A DNA stretch of 9,486 nucleotides from Gammaproteobacteria bacterium (lineage in GTDB: Bacteria > Pseudomonadota > Gammaproteobacteria > Arenicellales > JAHEKD01). Made by a program: the position numbers and the translations under genes. The DNA is taken from the NCBI GenBank assembly GCA_024638545.1, contig JAHEKD010000051.1:1-9486 (forward strand), written 5' to 3'. Numbering within the stretch: position 1 is the stretch's first letter; every line of letters begins with the position of its first letter. Under the pieces are notes generated by a model. It did not search any database, was not told the origin of the DNA, and saw nothing but the letters and a program-made list of their open reading frames with translations. Of the stretch, positions 1 to 7,138 are shown one piece after another.

Positions 1-90
1 TCCTTCGGCTAGGAGCCATCCTGGCATGAAGACAACTGCAACAACCACTGCAAGTAAGGCAATAAGAACTATTCTAGCCATTTTTTTCAT
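1..90 (-). CDS. N-terminal fragment of the gene after tolB (pal position), cut by the window edge
   Basis: Only the first 30 codons are present; the gene continues to the left of the window. The ATG at 90-88 has a good AGGAG ribosome binding site at 105-101 with a 10-nt spacer, and the gap to the tolB stop is only 13 nt, so it is almost certainly co-translated with tolB. The visible peptide begins MKKMARIVLIALLAVVVAVV and continues FMPGWLLAEG: a short basic head and about 20 hydrophobic residues, typical of a signal peptide or membrane anchor. By synteny this should be pal, the peptidoglycan-associated lipoprotein. However, no cysteine or canonical lipobox occurs in the 30 visible residues, whereas Pal signal peptides usually end in L-x-G/A-C near residue 20. 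It may be an atypical Pal, a different exported protein inserted here, or a CpoB-like protein. That it is a real gene is well supported; its identity is not. Confidence 0.7.
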   Translation of the reverse strand, partial: MKKMARIVLIALLAVVVAVVFMPGWLLAEG

Positions 91-100
91 ATATTTTTTA

Positions 101-105
101 CTCCT
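101..105 (-). promoter_or_regulatory. Shine-Dalgarno site overlapping the tolB stop codon
   Basis: On the minus strand AGGAG (105-101) shares bases with the TAG stop of tolB (106-104). It lies 10 nt before the ATG of the downstream gene. A ribosome finishing tolB would sit on this site, which suggests translational coupling between TolB and the pal-position protein. Confidence 0.75.
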
Positions 106-1399
106 ATAACTTTCTGTAAACCGGCGACCATGCAGGCTCTCGCACGTCCCCTTGTTCGACTCTTAACGTTTGGGCGACACGGCCTAAATCTGAAACCACT
201 GATAATACTCCAGAACCGCCTGCTTTGGTAGCATAAAGCACCATTTCCCCATTCAGTGCGAAGCTGGGCGACTCATCCAGATCGCTTTTCGTCAGCTGCT
301 GTATGGTGCCTGTTTTGACGTCCAGCAACCCGATTCGATCACCCTGTCCCTGGTTAGTGATCAGCGTTATTTTAGTGCCGTCCGGAGAGTAAGATGCCTT
401 GGCATTATATTTACCCTGAAATGTAATCCTCTGGGCGCTACCGCCCGCTGCACTGACTCTGTATATCTGCGGCTTGCCGCTTCTGTCTGAGGTAAAGATC
501 AGGGTGCGGCCATCCGGCGACCAGGCCGGCTCGGTATCGATGCTCCGGTCGCGTGTAATTCGTGTCAAGGCACTGGTGCCAAGATCCATGACGTAGATTT
601 CCGCGTTTCCATCCTTGGACAGCGACATGGCCAGTCGCCGGCCATCCGGAGAAAAAGCCGGTGATGAATTGCTGCCCTTAAACTGGGCGACAGCACGTCG
701 CTGCCCGGCTGCAAGGTCCTGAATCCAGATGATGCTTCGGCCCTTGTTAAATTCGACATAGGCCACCTCGCTGCCGTCGGGTGACCAGGCGGTGGCAATA
801 ATAGGTTCTGAGCTGATGCGAATTGATTGCGGGTCACGACCATCAGAATCGGCGATCTGCAGTTCATATTTTGAGCCGGAACGGGTGACGTAAGCGATCC
901 AGGTGTTAAACGCGCCTGGCCTGCCTGTCATAGCCTGGTAAATAATGTCGCTGATATGATGTCCCACCACGCGCAGCCTGCTTTCAGGCACGTTAAAACT
1001 ACGGCCATCAATGATCTGGCCCCTGCCAACGTCCATTAACTGGAATGAAACCTGGTAACCTGAAGCTGAGGGTAAAATCTTGCCCACCACCAGCGCATCT
1101 GCTTTTAACAGTCGCCAGTCCTTGTAGCTGACGTCCTGGGCATCGGTCGGTCGATTCAGGTAATCAGTTTCAGGTATCACGTCAAAACGGCCGCTGCGAG
1201 CAAGGTCTGATGAAATCACGTCACTGACATCCTGCGGCACAGACTGCGAATTAAGAAAGGGCACCACTGCAATTGGGATACCGCCGATAACGCCTTCGGT
1301 AATGTCAATTTCGAGAATTGCATTAGCCGGCATTGAAAATACCGCAACGAGTGCAAGTAAAACAGAATTTAATCGTTGTGTGAAGAACATTTTAATCAT
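104..1399 (-). CDS. tolB: Tol-Pal system periplasmic beta-propeller protein TolB
   Basis: TolB is the soluble periplasmic partner of Pal and TolA in the Tol-Pal envelope-constriction system. The product is 431 aa, matching about 430 in E. coli. I start it at ATG 1399-1397, which gives a clean signal peptide (residues 1-27, ending MPANA) followed by the mature N-terminus ILEIDITEG, the strand that in E. coli carries the TolA-binding and Pal-controlling segment. The open frame extends a further 39 codons upstream into tolA, but that extension has no signal-peptide logic. The N-terminal alpha/beta domain covers roughly residues 28-160. The propeller follows, with SPDG blade motifs at 206-209, 250-253, 294-297 and 338-341, a degenerate ALNG at 381-384 and a final WSP at 424-426. 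It lies 19 nt after tolA. The ribosome binding site is weak. An ATG three codons in (1390-1388) is an alternative start. Confidence 0.97.
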   Translation of the reverse strand: MIKMFFTQRLNSVLLALVAVFSMPANAILEIDITEGVIGGIPIAVVPFLNSQSVPQDVSDVISSDLARSGRFDVIPETDYLNRPTDAQDVSYKDWRLLKADALVVGKILPSASGYQVSFQLMDVGRGQIIDGRSFNVPESRLRVVGHHISDIIYQAMTGRPGAFNTWIAYVTRSGSKYELQIADSDGRDPQSIRISSEPIIATAWSPDGSEVAYVEFNKGRSIIWIQDLAAGQRRAVAQFKGSNSSPAFSPDGRRLAMSLSKDGNAEIYVMDLGTSALTRITRDRSIDTEPAWSPDGRTLIFTSDRSGKPQIYRVSAAGGSAQRITFQGKYNAKASYSPDGTKITLITNQGQGDRIGLLDVKTGTIQQLTKSDLDESPSFALNGEMVLYATKAGGSGVLSVVSDLGRVAQTLRVEQGDVREPAWSPVYRKL

Positions 1400-1418
1400 G
1401 TCGTTTACCGTTAATTGA

Positions 1419-2456
1419 TTAGCCTGGGGGGTCAAAATTGAATACAAAATCCCGATAATGTGGATACAGCCTGGGATCGTCGGGAATGGGCAATGGTGAA
1501 GCTTTATATACTGCATTGATCACCGAACGATCGAATATCGGGTCACCGCTTGCCTGCTGGATTTTCGCTGTCAGAACATCTCCCTGCGGACTCACGCGCA
1601 CCAGAACCTTGGCGCGTGCCCCCGGGCGTACCGTTCCTGGTCGAATCCAGCTGTTGGTGACTTTATTCTTGATTGGCCCGATATACCTGGCAAACAGGGC
1701 AGCGGCCTGACTGCGCGCCTCTGTCTGAGCCTGTTCAGCCGCCAGTCGATCTGCCTCTTGCTTTTGCCTGCGCTGTTTTTCAGATTCTTCTTTCTTTCGC
1801 TTTTCCTCCTCTCGTTTTTTCTGCGCCAACTCCTCTTGTTTTCTTTTTTCCTCTTCAAGCTTACGCTTTTCTTCAGCTTCGCGTTTTTTTTGCTCTTCGG
1901 CCTGTTTTTTCTGCGCCAGTTCCTGCTCTTTCTTTTTCTTTTCCTGCTCCTCTTTTTCCTTTTCAATCGCAAGCTCTTTCAATCTGGCTTCCTCAGCCAG
2001 GCGCTTTTTCTCGGCTTCCCTGGTTTTTTCTTCCTCAAGCTCACGCTGTTTTGCCAGTTCCTCGATCTTTTGCTGCTCTTGTTTCTCTTTTTCAAGTGCC
2101 AGCTGCTCTTTCTGCTTCTTCTCTTCTTCCAGTTTTCCAATTTCCAGCTTTTTTTCTTGCGCCTGTTTTTCGAGCGCCTCGAGATTCTGCTGTTTTTCAA
2201 TTTCCTTCTGTTTCTCGAGCTCGTCCTGTTTTTTTATTTTCTCAAGCTCCTGGTTTAACAACGACTCGTCAATCACCTGCGCCTGGATGGGTTCAATATC
2301 ACCGCCACCGATTTCAATTTTCTTGGTTGGATTCCAGAAAAGGTTAAACATGATGATCCCGAGCAGCAGTACATGCACCAGTATCGCTAAACCATAGGAT
2401 TTGAAATTTAATGCAAATTTGCTTTTTTTGTCAGAAAGTTGACCGGCCTGTTTCAA
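1419..2456 (-). CDS. tolA: Tol-Pal inner-membrane anchored periplasm-spanning protein TolA
   Basis: TolA transmits the TolQR proton-motive force to TolB and Pal. The best start is TTG at 2456-2454, 4 nt after the tolR stop, with a GAAGG-type ribosome binding site 7 nt upstream; the product is 345 aa. An upstream in-frame GTG at 2525 would overlap tolR by 65 nt and add an unlikely Cys/Trp-rich head, and the first in-frame ATG lies inside the membrane segment. Domains: short basic cytosolic head (1-22); one transmembrane helix (about 23-41) containing His28, at the position of the conserved TolA histidine that contacts TolQR; a long Glu/Lys/Gln-rich helical rod (about 66-250); and the C-terminal TonB-like domain III (about 252-345), which binds TolB, Pal and, in other species, colicins and phage. 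There is no cysteine in the protein, so the domain III disulfide known in E. coli is absent. The residue four before His28 is Ala, where E. coli has Ser. Confidence 0.95.
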   Translation of the reverse strand: MKQAGQLSDKKSKFALNFKSYGLAILVHVLLLGIIMFNLFWNPTKKIEIGGGDIEPIQAQVIDESLLNQELEKIKKQDELEKQKEIEKQQNLEALEKQAQEKKLEIGKLEEEKKQKEQLALEKEKQEQQKIEELAKQRELEEEKTREAEKKRLAEEARLKELAIEKEKEEQEKKKKEQELAQKKQAEEQKKREAEEKRKLEEEKRKQEELAQKKREEEKRKKEESEKQRRQKQEADRLAAEQAQTEARSQAAALFARYIGPIKNKVTNSWIRPGTVRPGARAKVLVRVSPQGDVLTAKIQQASGDPIFDRSVINAVYKASPLPIPDDPRLYPHYRDFVFNFDPPG

Positions 2457-2460
2457 ATGC

Positions 2461-2910
2461 TCAACCTTCTTCCGCCTGGGGCTGATCTGGCAGGGGCTGC
2501 GACACCATACCCACGCTGGGCACACCTGCTGACTGCAGCATCACCATGGCCTGCAGGACTTTTTCATAGGTCGCATCCTTATCACCTTTCACGTAAAAAG
2601 GCGTTTTTGGCTGATACTTCAACACGGCTGCGGCTTTTGCGCGCAGCTCTTGTGCGGTGGATGGTGCCTCATCTTCGTTGGCATAGAGTTCACCGCTGAC
2701 ATTCACCGTGACGATGAATTTTTCGATATTCTGCTCTGACTCCACAATTTTCGCACTCGCCTGTGGCAGATCGACCTGAACGCCTTCTGTCAGCAAAGGT
2801 GCGGTCGTCATAAAAATCACCAGCAAGACCAGCATGACATCGATGTAGGGCACCACGTTGATTTCACTCATTGGTTTGCGTTTATGGTGACGTCGCCGTA
2901 TGCTGCTCAT
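2461..2910 (-). CDS. tolR: Tol-Pal proton channel subunit TolR
   Basis: TolR is the ExbD/MotB-like partner of TolQ in the inner membrane. The product is 149 aa, slightly longer than the roughly 142 of E. coli. A basic cytosolic head (RRRHHKRK) and the family motif MSEINVVPYIDVML lead into a single membrane helix (about 19-37). Asp24 in this helix corresponds to the proton-carrying aspartate (Asp23 in E. coli). A periplasmic ExbD-type domain follows, ending in a Pro/Gln/Glu tail. The ATG at 2910-2908 is preceded by GGGG with a spacer of about 9 nt. The gene starts 15 nt after the tolQ stop, and its own TGA lies 4 nt before the tolA TTG, so tolR and tolA are probably translationally coupled. 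The tail after about residue 137 looks variable. Confidence 0.97.
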   Translation of the reverse strand: MSSIRRRHHKRKPMSEINVVPYIDVMLVLLVIFMTTAPLLTEGVQVDLPQASAKIVESEQNIEKFIVTVNVSGELYANEDEAPSTAQELRAKAAAVLKYQPKTPFYVKGDKDATYEKVLQAMVMLQSAGVPSVGMVSQPLPDQPQAEEG

Positions 2911-2925
2911 TTTCTGTATCCCCGA

Positions 2926-3642
2926 TTAACTTGCCATTTGCGCTGAGGTTTGATCACGTCTTACCTGGCGGTTTACGATACTTAAAAATTCATCCATGAA
3001 AATTTCGTAACGGGTGATCAGTAAATCAGACTTGTTGGAAAAATTATTGTAAGCAATTACTGCCGGAATAGCGGCAAACAAACCCATTGCGGTGGCAATC
3101 AGGGCCTCTGCGATGGCCGGCGCAACGGTGGCAATGGTTGCCTGTTTGGCCAGGCCGATTGAATGAAACGCGTTCATGATTCCCCAAACCGTTCCGAACA
3201 GGCCCACATAGGGGCTGATGGATCCGACCGTTGCCAGGAACGGCAGTTGCGATTCAACCTCTTCGATCTCCTGGGATAGAGACACCTGCATTGCCCGCTG
3301 GACACCGCTGATCAACTCAGAACGGTTAAGATCCTTGTCAGCCAGGCGCGTGTATTCACGGTAGCCGGAAACAAACAGACTGGCCATACCCGTTGGATTC
3401 TCTTCAGACGTCCAGTGCTGGTAAAGCCGTGTTAAGTCACCACCAGACCAGAAGTCCTCCTCAAATTCATCCGCCTCGGCTTCCAGATCACGGAACCTGA
3501 ACCATTTCTTGAAAATTATTGCCCAGGAAATCACCGACGCCAGTAGCAGTAAAAGCATGACCACCTGTACCAGGAAACTGGCTTGCGCAATCAACTCAAT
3601 GACGTTCAGACTGTTACTGGGGAGTGTTTCTAAGTTTTCCAT
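2926..3642 (-). CDS. tolQ: Tol-Pal proton channel subunit TolQ
   Basis: TolQ is the MotA/ExbB-family inner-membrane stator subunit. The product is 238 aa (about 230 in E. coli). It has three membrane segments: about 22-44 (rich in Leu/Val), about 134-163 (containing the family stretch SPYVGLFGTVWGIM) and about 174-200 (EALIATAMGLFAAIPAVIAYN). Thr151 and Thr184 sit at the positions of the channel threonines described in TolQ. A large cytosolic loop with an acidic stretch (53-63) separates the first two segments. The ATG is at 3642-3640, 19 nt after the ybgC stop, and no strong ribosome binding site is visible; only AGAG further upstream. The gene is in the usual place between ybgC and tolR. 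Confidence 0.97.
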   Translation of the reverse strand: MENLETLPSNSLNVIELIAQASFLVQVVMLLLLLASVISWAIIFKKWFRFRDLEAEADEFEEDFWSGGDLTRLYQHWTSEENPTGMASLFVSGYREYTRLADKDLNRSELISGVQRAMQVSLSQEIEEVESQLPFLATVGSISPYVGLFGTVWGIMNAFHSIGLAKQATIATVAPAIAEALIATAMGLFAAIPAVIAYNNFSNKSDLLITRYEIFMDEFLSIVNRQVRRDQTSAQMAS

Positions 3643-3661
3643 AAAACGTTTTGTTATCTCT

Positions 3662-4069
3662 TTATTTATTGGGGCTATCGATCAGCCGACTGATTATGTC
3701 GGGGATTCTAACAGGTTTAAACGTTGTTGCATCCAGGCAGACCAGCTTTAAGGTTGCCAGGCATAATACGGTACCTTCTCTCAGGACCTGTTGATTGAGC
3801 ACAAAGCTCACCTTCGATACCTCAATAAGTTCCACCGTTATGCACAATTTATCATCCAGTTTCGCTGCTGCGATGTAGTCTATCACCAGCCGCCGAACCA
3901 CAAAAAGCAGACGGTGCTGGCTGGCCAAGTCGCTAACCGGGATGCCGTTCTTCCGCAACCACTCGCTGCGTGCTCTCTCCAGGTATTTCAGGTAATTCGC
4001 ATAATAAACTATACCCTGAGCATCTGTATCTTCATAGTAAACGCGGGTGTTGAAGTTAAAGGCGTTCAT
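3662..4069 (-). CDS. ybgC: Tol-operon acyl-CoA thioesterase YbgC (hotdog fold)
   Basis: YbgC is a cytosolic 4-hydroxybenzoyl-CoA-thioesterase-family enzyme that hydrolyses short or long acyl thioesters and is tied to phospholipid synthesis in other bacteria. Its physiological link to Tol is not settled. The product is 135 aa, the family length. The signature VYYEDTDAQGIVYYANYLKYLERAR lies at residues 10-34; Asp16, the second Asp of EDTD, is the expected catalytic residue. The start at ATG 4069-4067 places this motif where E. coli YbgC has it, within two residues. No clear ribosome binding site precedes it. It is the first gene after the 90-nt spacer that separates the ruv and tol parts of the block, and precedes tolQ by 19 nt. 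Confidence 0.95.
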   Translation of the reverse strand: MNAFNFNTRVYYEDTDAQGIVYYANYLKYLERARSEWLRKNGIPVSDLASQHRLLFVVRRLVIDYIAAAKLDDKLCITVELIEVSKVSFVLNQQVLREGTVLCLATLKLVCLDATTFKPVRIPDIISRLIDSPNK

Positions 4070-4085
4070 GACTACAGGCTAGTTT

Positions 4086-4098
4086 TGTCAGCATGATA
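4086..4098 (-). promoter_or_regulatory. Possible internal promoter for ybgC-tolQRAB
   Basis: The 4070-4159 spacer is the longest gap in the yebC-to-tolB run. It contains TATCAT on the minus strand (4098-4093), 5 of 6 to the -10 consensus, which would start transcription near 4086 and leave a leader of about 17 nt before ybgC. No convincing -35 is present at the right distance, so this is a weak candidate. No intrinsic terminator was seen, so readthrough from ruvB is also likely. Confidence 0.25.
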
Positions 4099-4131
4099 AT
4101 CAGCACAACTGAAAGTCCGATGAATTAATCA

Positions 4132-4150
4132 GTTTACCGGCATTGTAAAC
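4132..4150. repeat. Short inverted repeat between ruvB and ybgC
   Basis: GTTTAC (4132-4137) and GTAAAC (4145-4150) are perfect inverted arms with a 7-nt centre. The stem has only two G:C pairs and no following T tract on either strand, so it is not an intrinsic terminator. It could be a protein-binding dyad or chance. Confidence 0.3.
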
Positions 4151-4159
4151 CAGCTTGTC

Positions 4160-5194
4160 TCATATCAATTCCTGCTGGTTTTTATTAAGATGTTCGGGAA
4201 TAACCAGACCCAGATGTTTCCAGGCACGGCGAGTGGCAACTCGCCCACGCGGCGTGCGCATCATAAAACCCTGCTGAATCAGGTATGGCTCGACCACGTC
4301 CTCGATGGTTCCCCTTTCCTCACCAATGGCCGAGGCAATACTGTCGATACCAACCGGACCGCCATCAAACTTCTGCATTATGGCCAGCAGTAAATTTCGA
4401 TCAAGCGTGTCCAGGCCAAGACCATCAACTTCAAGCATATCCAGAGCAAGCTGGGCAATCTTTCGGTTGATTGTGCCGTCAGCTTTTACCTGGGCATAAT
4501 CACGCACCCGGCGAAGCAGGCGATTCGCAATCCGAGGCGTACCGCGTGAGCGCTGAGCGATTGCATTGACCCCCTGCTGGTTTGTCGATATGCCTAATAT
4601 ATCTGCAGAGCGCTTGACGATTCCGGATAAATCCTCAACGTTATAGAATTCCAGCCGCATCACAATACCAAATCGATCCCGCAGCGGCGAAGTTAACAAA
4701 CCTGCGCGGGTGGTTGCTCCGACCAGCGTAAAAGCGGGCAATGGAATCTGCATGGTACGGGCCGCAGGACCCTCGCCAATATGTATATCCAGCTGTTTAT
4801 CTTCTAGTGCGGGGTAGAGAATTTCTTCAACTACCGGGCTTAGTCGGTGAATTTCATCAATAAACAATACATCATGCGGCTCCAGTGACGTGAGCATGGC
4901 CGCCAGATCGCCCGCCTTTTCAATCACCGGGCCAGACGTCTGCCTCAACTGGGATCCGAGCTCATTGGCGATGATATGTGCAAGCGTGGTTTTACCCAGT
5001 CCAGGTGGCCCAAACACCAGCACATGATCGAGCGCCTCCCGCCGCTGATTCGCCGCCTGTATGAATATTCCCAGCTGATCATGCGCCTTGGGCTGACCAC
5101 GAAAATCATCCAGCGTGACAGGTCTTAAGCTTTTTTCAATCGCAATTTCCTGCCTGTCATCTGGCGCTGCCGATATAATTCTTTCCTCATTCAT
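4160..5194 (-). CDS. ruvB: Holliday junction branch-migration motor RuvB
   Basis: RuvB is the hexameric AAA+ ATPase that drives branch migration of Holliday junctions together with RuvA. The product is 344 aa (336 in E. coli). The N-terminal segment ([20 protein letters not shown]) is family-typical. Walker A is GPPGLGKTT at 62-70, Walker B FIDEIH at 111-116, sensor 1 GATTRAG at 159-165, and the PLRDRFG stretch (170-176) carries the arginine-finger region. The C-terminal winged helix includes [18 protein letters not shown] and a [11 protein letters not shown] tail that contacts DNA. The ATG at 5194-5192 lies 20 nt after the ruvA stop; no strong ribosome binding site is visible, although AGAG occurs about 16 nt before it. 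The whole gene is intact. Confidence 0.98.
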   Translation of the reverse strand: MNEERIISAAPDDRQEIAIEKSLRPVTLDDFRGQPKAHDQLGIFIQAANQRREALDHVLVFGPPGLGKTTLAHIIANELGSQLRQTSGPVIEKAGDLAAMLTSLEPHDVLFIDEIHRLSPVVEEILYPALEDKQLDIHIGEGPAARTMQIPLPAFTLVGATTRAGLLTSPLRDRFGIVMRLEFYNVEDLSGIVKRSADILGISTNQQGVNAIAQRSRGTPRIANRLLRRVRDYAQVKADGTINRKIAQLALDMLEVDGLGLDTLDRNLLLAIMQKFDGGPVGIDSIASAIGEERGTIEDVVEPYLIQQGFMMRTPRGRVATRRAWKHLGLVIPEHLNKNQQELI

Positions 5195-5214
5195 TGCTTT
5201 TATTCAAACGATCT

Positions 5215-5826
5215 CTAGGCCTGTTTTTTTGCCATGTTTCTCAGTGCTTCACGAATCATCTGCTCGCTGGTCAAATTCTTATCAAGGTTCCTGACCTGCC
5301 TGGTCGCGTCAATGGATTTATATCCCAGGGCGACGAGCGCGGTAATGGCATCGGTTGCCGGATCCTGCGTCTGCGTCGGGGCTTGTGGGGCAGTCATGCC
5401 CACTGCACCCGAAGCATTTAGCAACTGGTCAACTTTATCACGCATCTCCACCAGCAGCCGCTCTGCCGTCTTGCGGCCAATTCCCGGTACGCGGGTGAGC
5501 TGGACCGCATCCTCTGCCATGACGCACGCCTGAAATTCTTCTGCGTTCATTGTTGATAATATAGCCAGCGCCACGCGTGGACCGACACCGTTTACTTTTA
5601 ACAGATTTCGAAATAATTCGCGTTGATTAAGGCGACTGAAGGCATAGAGCAACTGCGCATCTTCACGTACCACGAGATGGGTGTGCAGCTCAACCTTTTC
5701 GCCAACGCCGGGTAAATCATAAAATGTTGTCATTGGTGCTTCCAGCTCATAGCCCACCCCACCGACATTCACTAACAGCCACGGCGGCTGTTTGGTCAGG
5801 ATAATCCCTGACAACGAACCAATCAT
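5215..5826 (-). CDS. ruvA: Holliday junction DNA-binding protein RuvA
   Basis: RuvA binds the four-way junction as a tetramer and loads RuvB. With the ATG at 5826-5824 the product is 203 aa, the same length as E. coli RuvA, and begins MIGSLSGII. A longer open frame reaches back to 5892 but overlaps ruvC without support. Domain I is an OB-like fold (1-62) with Glu55 and Asp56, matching the acidic pin that separates strands. Domain II holds two helix-hairpin-helix motifs, VNGVGPRVAL (78-87) and VPGIGRKTAERL (113-124). A Gln/Thr/Pro-rich linker (about 140-157) leads to domain III (158-203), which binds RuvB. The start overlaps the ruvC stop as ATGA, implying translational coupling. Confidence 0.98.
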   Translation of the reverse strand: MIGSLSGIILTKQPPWLLVNVGGVGYELEAPMTTFYDLPGVGEKVELHTHLVVREDAQLLYAFSRLNQRELFRNLLKVNGVGPRVALAILSTMNAEEFQACVMAEDAVQLTRVPGIGRKTAERLLVEMRDKVDQLLNASGAVGMTAPQAPTQTQDPATDAITALVALGYKSIDATRQVRNLDKNLTSEQMIREALRNMAKKQA

Positions 5827-6335
5827 AACCGGTTTTCCTGAAGGTCGAACTGTGACGACACCTGGCGTGTGTGCAGATGACAAATCGCACACGCCAGCGC
5901 ATCGGCCATATCTGTCTGGGGATTCTCCTGCAGCTTGAGCAATAGTCTGACCATGTACTGGACCTGCTCCTTTTTCGCGGCACCCTTGCCAACGACGGCC
6001 TGCTTTATTTGCTTTGCAGAATACTCAAACACAGGCAAGTGACTGTTCACGCCTGCACAGACCGCCGCACCCCGGGCATGGCCCAATGTCAGCGCAGATT
6101 TGGCATTTTTGGACATAAATACCTGTTCAATGCACATCACGTCCGGATCAAATTCCCGGATAAGCGTGCTTATTTCTGTGAAGATTTTACCGAGCCTTTC
6201 AGGCAGCGGCTGGCTGCCCAGCGACAGGTAACCGCCCTCAACCATGATCAAATCGCGCCCGGCTTTTTCAACCAGGCCGTAACCGGTTGTCCGTGAACCC
6301 GGATCAATCCCTAAAATGCGGGCATTACTATTCAA
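5823..6335 (-). CDS. ruvC: Holliday junction resolvase RuvC
   Basis: RuvC is the dimeric RNase H-fold endonuclease that cuts Holliday junctions symmetrically. The product is 170 aa (173 in E. coli). The four catalytic acids are visible: Asp11 (LGIDPGSRTTGYG), Glu70 (CIEQVF), Asp142 and Asp145 (TDMADALACA). The start must be TTG at 6335-6333, because the frame offers no ATG or GTG before the catalytic LGIDPG motif; a GGA lies 8 nt upstream as a weak ribosome binding site. The TTG is 15 nt after the yebC stop, and the TGA overlaps the ruvA ATG by 4 nt. The gene order yebC-ruvC-ruvA-ruvB is standard in gammaproteobacteria. Confidence 0.97.
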   Translation of the reverse strand: MNSNARILGIDPGSRTTGYGLVEKAGRDLIMVEGGYLSLGSQPLPERLGKIFTEISTLIREFDPDVMCIEQVFMSKNAKSALTLGHARGAAVCAGVNSHLPVFEYSAKQIKQAVVGKGAAKKEQVQYMVRLLLKLQENPQTDMADALACAICHLHTRQVSSQFDLQENRL

Positions 6336-6350
6336 TTTTTTATTCCGGGT

Positions 6351-7091
6351 TCAGGCAACGTCCATGTCATCCGGAAAACTGGCATTCGTAAAAACATCCT
6401 GAACATCATCCAGGTCTTCCAGTGCATCAACCAGTTTCATCACTTTCTGCGCATCATCTTTGTTGAGCTCAACTTCGGTCGTCGGCCGTTGAACGATGTC
6501 TGCATCCACCGCCACAAGCTCTGCCGCCTTGATAGCATCATTGACATCAGAAAACAGATCGGGTTGGGTCAGCACCTCGATACTGCCATCTTCATCGGTC
6601 AAAACGTCGTCGGCGCCGGACTCAATAGCGACATCCATTACTTTTTCCTCATCAACGCCAGGCTCAAAGACTATTGTGCCAACTTTGTTAAATAAATAGG
6701 CAACCGAGCCATCGGTGCCGAGATTACCGCCGAATTTGGTGAATGCATGGCGCACCTCCCCAACCGTCCGGTTACGGTTATCGGTCGCGCACTCGACCAA
6801 AATGGCAACACCCGCCGGGGCATAACCTTCATAACGGATTTCCTCAATGTCTGCACCGTCGCCTTCACCTGTACCGCGCGCGATGGCTCTCTCAATGGTA
6901 TCCCGAGTCATATTATTGGACAGGGCCTTGTCTATCGCGGCCCGCAGGCGCGGATTGGCATCAGCATCACCGCCCCCCTGCCTGGCCGAAACGGTAATTT
7001 CCCGGATCAGCTTGGTAAAAAGTTTACCCCGTTTGGCGTCCTGAGCCGCTTTGCGAAACTTGATATTGGCCCATTTACTGTGACCTGCCAT
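6351..7091 (-). CDS. yebC: YebC/PmpR (TACO1-family) regulatory or translation factor
   Basis: This is a cytosolic YebC/TACO1-family protein. Members have been described as transcriptional regulators (PmpR in Pseudomonas) and as ribosome-acting factors that help at difficult peptide-bond sequences; which applies here is not shown by the sequence. The ATG at 7091-7089 gives 246 aa, exactly the E. coli length, beginning with the signature [26 protein letters not shown] site 5 nt upstream supports this start over a TTG seven codons earlier at 7112. The family motifs [12 protein letters not shown] (53-64), [14 protein letters not shown] and the acidic C-terminal domain are intact. It leads the ruvCAB genes with a 15-nt gap to ruvC. 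Confidence 0.97.
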   Translation of the reverse strand: MAGHSKWANIKFRKAAQDAKRGKLFTKLIREITVSARQGGGDADANPRLRAAIDKALSNNMTRDTIERAIARGTGEGDGADIEEIRYEGYAPAGVAILVECATDNRNRTVGEVRHAFTKFGGNLGTDGSVAYLFNKVGTIVFEPGVDEEKVMDVAIESGADDVLTDEDGSIEVLTQPDLFSDVNDAIKAAELVAVDADIVQRPTTEVELNKDDAQKVMKLVDALEDLDDVQDVFTNASFPDDMDVA

Positions 7092-7117
7092 TGATACTCC
7101 GATTAACTCCAATCAAT

Positions 7118-7138
7118 AAACCAGATTTTATCATTTTA
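7118..7138 (-). promoter_or_regulatory. Candidate extended -10 promoter for yebC-ruvCAB
   Basis: The 124-nt spacer 7092-7215 contains TGATAAAAT on the minus strand (7133-7125): a TGn element directly before TAAAAT, 5 of 6 to the -10 consensus. A second TAAAAT lies 8 bp upstream (7138-7133). Transcription would begin near 7118, leaving about 27 nt including the GGAG site. A TTGACC (7149-7144) is a good -35 match but sits only 13 nt from the downstream box and 5 nt from the other, so it does not pair canonically. No LexA-type CTGT-N8-ACAG box was found in this spacer. Confidence 0.45.

Noticed and set aside
1400..1516. N-terminal extension of the TolB frame
   Set aside because: It overlaps the end of tolA and would bury the signal peptide; the start at 1399 gives the family length of 431 aa.
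1592..2347. Long open frames on both strands opposite or out of frame with tolA, some very rich in Phe/Leu and looking like membrane proteins
   Set aside because: They are shadows of the Glu/Lys-rich TolA rod: GAA and AAG codons read as TTC and CTT on the other strand. TolA domains and synteny explain the DNA fully.
2922..2931. The 10-mer CCGATTAACT shared by the tolR leader (2922-2931) and the yebC leader (7099-7108)
   Set aside because: In the tolR case it spans the tolQ stop codon and part of the ribosome binding site; a single 10-bp match in two leaders is easily chance.
4132..4150. GTTTAC/GTAAAC inverted repeat as a terminator between ruvB and ybgC
   Set aside because: Six mostly A:T pairs and no T tract on either strand; kept only as a low-confidence dyad.
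5827..5892. N-terminal extension of the RuvA frame
   Set aside because: It lies within ruvC; the ATG at 5826 gives 203 aa, the exact E. coli length, and a typical ATGA overlap.
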